Position numbers and translations under genes: made by a program
Shown here: one piece after another, positions 61,815 through 64,000 of the stretch
Layout of the letters: every line of letters begins with the position of its first letter
Numbering within the stretch: position 1 is the stretch's first letter
Assembly (NCBI GenBank): GCA_949318235.1
Contig: OX439135.1
Span: 28,218,587 to 28,282,586, forward strand
Direction: 5' to 3'
Length of the DNA: 64,000 nt
From: Ecdyonurus torrentis
Taxonomy: Eukaryota; Arthropoda; Insecta; Ephemeroptera; Heptageniidae
The notes under the pieces: generated by a model
The model's input: the letters and a program-made list of their open reading frames with translations, nothing else
The model's database searches: none
What the model was told of the DNA's origin: nothing

Positions 61815-64000
61815 ATGAAACAAAGTTTCTATTTCACGAACCAAATGTTATTGAATGATAAAAATCATACTTTTTACACGATTAAAACTAGTTTTAATGA
61901 TTTCTCAGAAACTAAGAATGCTACAGACATCAAATTTGACTCAAAACACAGCTTTTTTAATTCTCTACAAAAAAGATGTCTTGAACTTTTTTGCCCCGAC
62001 GCATACTTTTTGGGTTATTGACAATTTTAGTTTTCACTCATCATCTAGCCAAACGAAGTTATGAAATAAAGTTCAATTTCAAGAACCAACTGTTATTGAA
62101 TGATAAAAATCATACTTTTTACACGATTAAAACTAGTTTTGATGATTTCTCAAAAACTAAGAATGCTACAGACTTACAATTTGTTTCAAAACATAGCTTT
62201 ATCATCTCTCTACAAAAAATATGTCTTAAACTTTTTTGCTCCGACGCATACTTTTTGAGTTATTGACAATTTTAGTTTTCACTCATCTTCTAGCCAAACG
62301 AAGTTATGAATTAAAGTATCTATTTCAAGAACCAAATGTTATTGAATGATAAAAATCATAAATTTTACACAATTAAAACTAGTTTTGATGATTTCTCAAA
62401 AACTAAAAATGCTACAGACATTAAATTTGACTCAAAACATAGCTTTTTCAATTCTCTACAAAAAAGATGTCTTGAACTTTTTTGCCCCGACGCATACTTT
62501 TTGGGTTATTGACAATTTTAGTTTTTACTCATCATCTAGCCAAACAAAGTTATGAAATAAAGTTCAATTTCAAGAACCAACTGTTATTAAATGATAAAAA
62601 TCATACTTTTTACACGATTAGTACTAGTTTTGATGATTTCTCAAAAACTAAGAATGCTACAGACTTACAATTTGTTTCAAAACATAGCTTTATCATCTCT
62701 CTACAAAAAATATGTCTCAAACTTTTTTGCTCCGACGCATACTTTTTGAGTTATTGACAATTTTAGTTTTCACTCATCTTCTAGCCAAACGAAGTTATAA
62801 AATAAAGTATCTATTTCAAGAACCAAATGTTATTGAATGATAAAAATCATAATTTTTACACGATTAAAACTAGTTTTGATGATTTCTCAAAAACTAAGAA
62901 TGCTACAGACATTAAATTTGACTCAAAACATAGCTTTTTCAATTCTCTACAGAAAAGATGTCTTGAAGTTTTTTGCTCCGACGCATACTTTTTGGGTTTT
63001 TAAAAATTTTAATTTTCACTCATCATGTAGCCAAACCAAGTCATGAAACAAAGTTTCTATTTCACGAACCAAATGTTATTGAATGATAAAAATCATACTT
63101 TTTACACGATTAAAACTAGTTTTAATGATTTCTCAGAAACTAAGAATGCTACAGACATCAAATTTGACTCAAAACACAGCTTTTTTAATTCTCTACAAAA
63201 AAGATGTCTTGAACTTTTTTGCCCCGACGCATACTTTTTGGGTTATTGACAATTTTAGTTTTCACTCATCATCTAGCCAAACGAAGTTATGAAATAAAGT
63301 TCAATTTCAAGAACCAACTGTTATTGAATGATAAAAATCATACTTTTTAAACGATTAAAACTAGTTTTGATGATTTCTCAAAAACTAAGAATGCTACAGA
63401 CTTACAATTTGTTTCAAAACATAGCTTTATCATCTCTCTACAAAAAATATGTCTTAAACTTTTTTGCTCCGACGCATACTTTTTGAGTTATTGACAATTT
63501 TAGTTTTCACTCATCTTCTAGCCAAACGAAGTTATGAAATAAAGTATCTATTTCAAGAACCAAATGTTATTGAATGATAAAAATCATAATTTTTACACGA
63601 TTAAAACTAGTTTTGATGATTTCTCAAAAACTAAGAATGCTACAGACATTAAATTTGACTCAAAACATAGCTTTTTAAATTCTCTACAAAAAAGATGTCT
63701 TAAACTTTTTTGCTCCGACGCATACTTTTTGGGTTATTGACAATTTTAGTTTTCACTCATCATGTAGCCAAACCAAGTCATGAAACAAAGTTTATATTTC
63801 AAGAACCAAATGTTATTGAATGATAAAAATCATACTTTTTACACGATTAAAACTAGTTTTAATGATTTCTCAGAAACTAAGAATGCTACAGACATCAAAT
63901 TTGACTCAAAACACAGCTTTTTTAATTCTCTACAAAAAAGATGTCTTGAACTTTTTTGCCCCGACGCATACTTTTTGGGTTATTGACAATTTTAGTTTTC
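61815..64000 (+). repeat. Second copy of the 19-mer HOR, cut by the window end
   Basis: The order is E-C-F'-C'-D-E-C-F and then G. It follows the 57,213 unit at 4,602 bp, with the diverged F'-C' pair at 62,306-62,796. It departs at 63,780, where G replaces D'. F at 63,534 has a private A at 63,677. Confidence 0.92.
63780..64000 (+). repeat. Partial G-like monomer at the right edge (221 bp)
   Basis: It has the G head (GTTTATATTTC) and an E-like body, with ACTTTTTGGG near the end where G normally has ACATTTTGGG. It is cut by the window, so the array continues to the right. Confidence 0.9.

Larger units (their letters stand above)
1..64000 (+). repeat. Satellite DNA array, 245/246-bp monomer, 260 complete copies
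   Basis: One monomer repeats head to tail across the whole window in a single orientation, with no unique spacer, transposon or gene. Successive monomer starts (17, 262, 508, 753, 999 and so on) are 245 or 246 bp apart, except three shortened copies of 213 bp and two types that lost one base. A hand count of the monomer at 17-261 gives 72 G+C of 245 bases, about 29%. Every copy contains ATGATAAAAATCATA-like, AATGCTACAG and ACGCATA blocks. Such long, ordered arrays are known from eukaryotic centromeric, pericentromeric and subtelomeric heterochromatin; which applies here is inference. The longest open frame is 108 codons and frames shift with the 245-bp copies, so I annotate no coding sequence. 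Confidence 0.98.
38690..64000 (+). repeat. Satellite domain 2: E-C-F-G-H-D higher-order repeat family
   Basis: The basic order is E-C-F-G-H-D (six monomers, 1,475 bp), with a 5-mer form in which H and D are fused (1,229 bp). Domain markers are GAACC in the D and F heads, TTTTTAAACG in most C monomers, and TTTTAATTTTCAC in the D tail. From 46,678 rightward, A and B monomers reappear inside the unit, which then grows to 4,602 bp. The domain continues beyond the right edge. Confidence 0.93.

Noticed and set aside
17..63986. Hundreds of overlapping 62-108 codon open frames, as a family of small proteins
   Set aside because: They repeat with the monomer in several frames at once, are shifted by the 245-bp copies, and are cut by stops in C2 and domain-2 C. 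No start context, signal or domain is recognisable. They are by-products of AT-rich repeats.
1..64000. CRISPR array or bacterial repeat locus
   Set aside because: There is no short repeat with unique spacers and no cas-like gene; the whole 245-bp unit repeats.
1..64000. Yeast-type ARS consensus in the A/T-rich monomer
   Set aside because: I found no exact 11-bp match on either strand of the reference monomers. Near matches are expected by chance at this composition.
1..64000. Transposable element or retroviral remnant
   Set aside because: No long terminal repeats, terminal inverted repeats, target duplications or transposase/reverse-transcriptase frames are present anywhere.
1..64000. The array as a pure assembly artefact
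   Set aside because: Units differ in order, length and private variants, and the variants track duplications at exact distances. That is expected from real arrays, though copy number still depends on spanning long reads.

Overview
The whole 64 kb window is one uninterrupted tandem satellite array. A monomer of 245 or 246 bp repeats head to tail in a single orientation. I count 16 bp of a leading monomer, 260 complete monomers and a final partial of 221 bp. Composition is AT-rich: a hand count of the first full monomer gives about 29% G+C. I see no protein gene, RNA gene, transposon, CRISPR array or unique spacer. The short reading frames inside each monomer are by-products of the repeat. An array this long and ordered points to constitutive heterochromatin of a eukaryote, plausibly centromeric or pericentromeric. 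The species cannot be read from the sequence, and I do not recognise the monomer as a named satellite.

The monomers fall into recurring variant types, which I label A to H with sub-types. Monomers are counted from the ATGAAA (or ATAAAA) just after the conserved GCCAAAC. The types are arranged in higher-order repeats (HORs).

Domain 1 (about 1-38,588) is built on an 11-monomer, 2,701-bp HOR: A-B-C1-D1-A-B-C1-D1-E'-C2-D2. This is two 982-bp ABCD tetramers plus a 737-bp E'CD trimer. Shorter and longer forms are exact monomer losses or gains: 4-mers of 982 bp, 7-mers of 1,719 bp, a 12-mer of 2,946 bp and 21-mers of 5,156 bp. A 43-monomer segment of 10,558 bp (19,169-29,726) is repeated directly after itself, and shared point variants confirm it.

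Domain 2 (about 38,690-64,000) uses another order, E-C-F-G-H-D, as a 6-mer of 1,475 bp with a 5-mer form of 1,229 bp. The change of domain happens inside one chimeric monomer (38,566-38,811). From 46,678 a domain-1-like D-A-B cassette appears inside the domain-2 HOR. After that the repeating unit lengthens: 2,212, 2,458, 3,195, 3,161 and then 4,602 bp. The last unit is itself being repeated when the window ends.

Nothing here works as a gene system. The content of the window is a record of unequal crossing-over, segmental duplication and small deletions in a homogenising satellite. Each monomer also carries a 12-bp palindrome and a short A/T hairpin that could matter for chromatin or centromere function.
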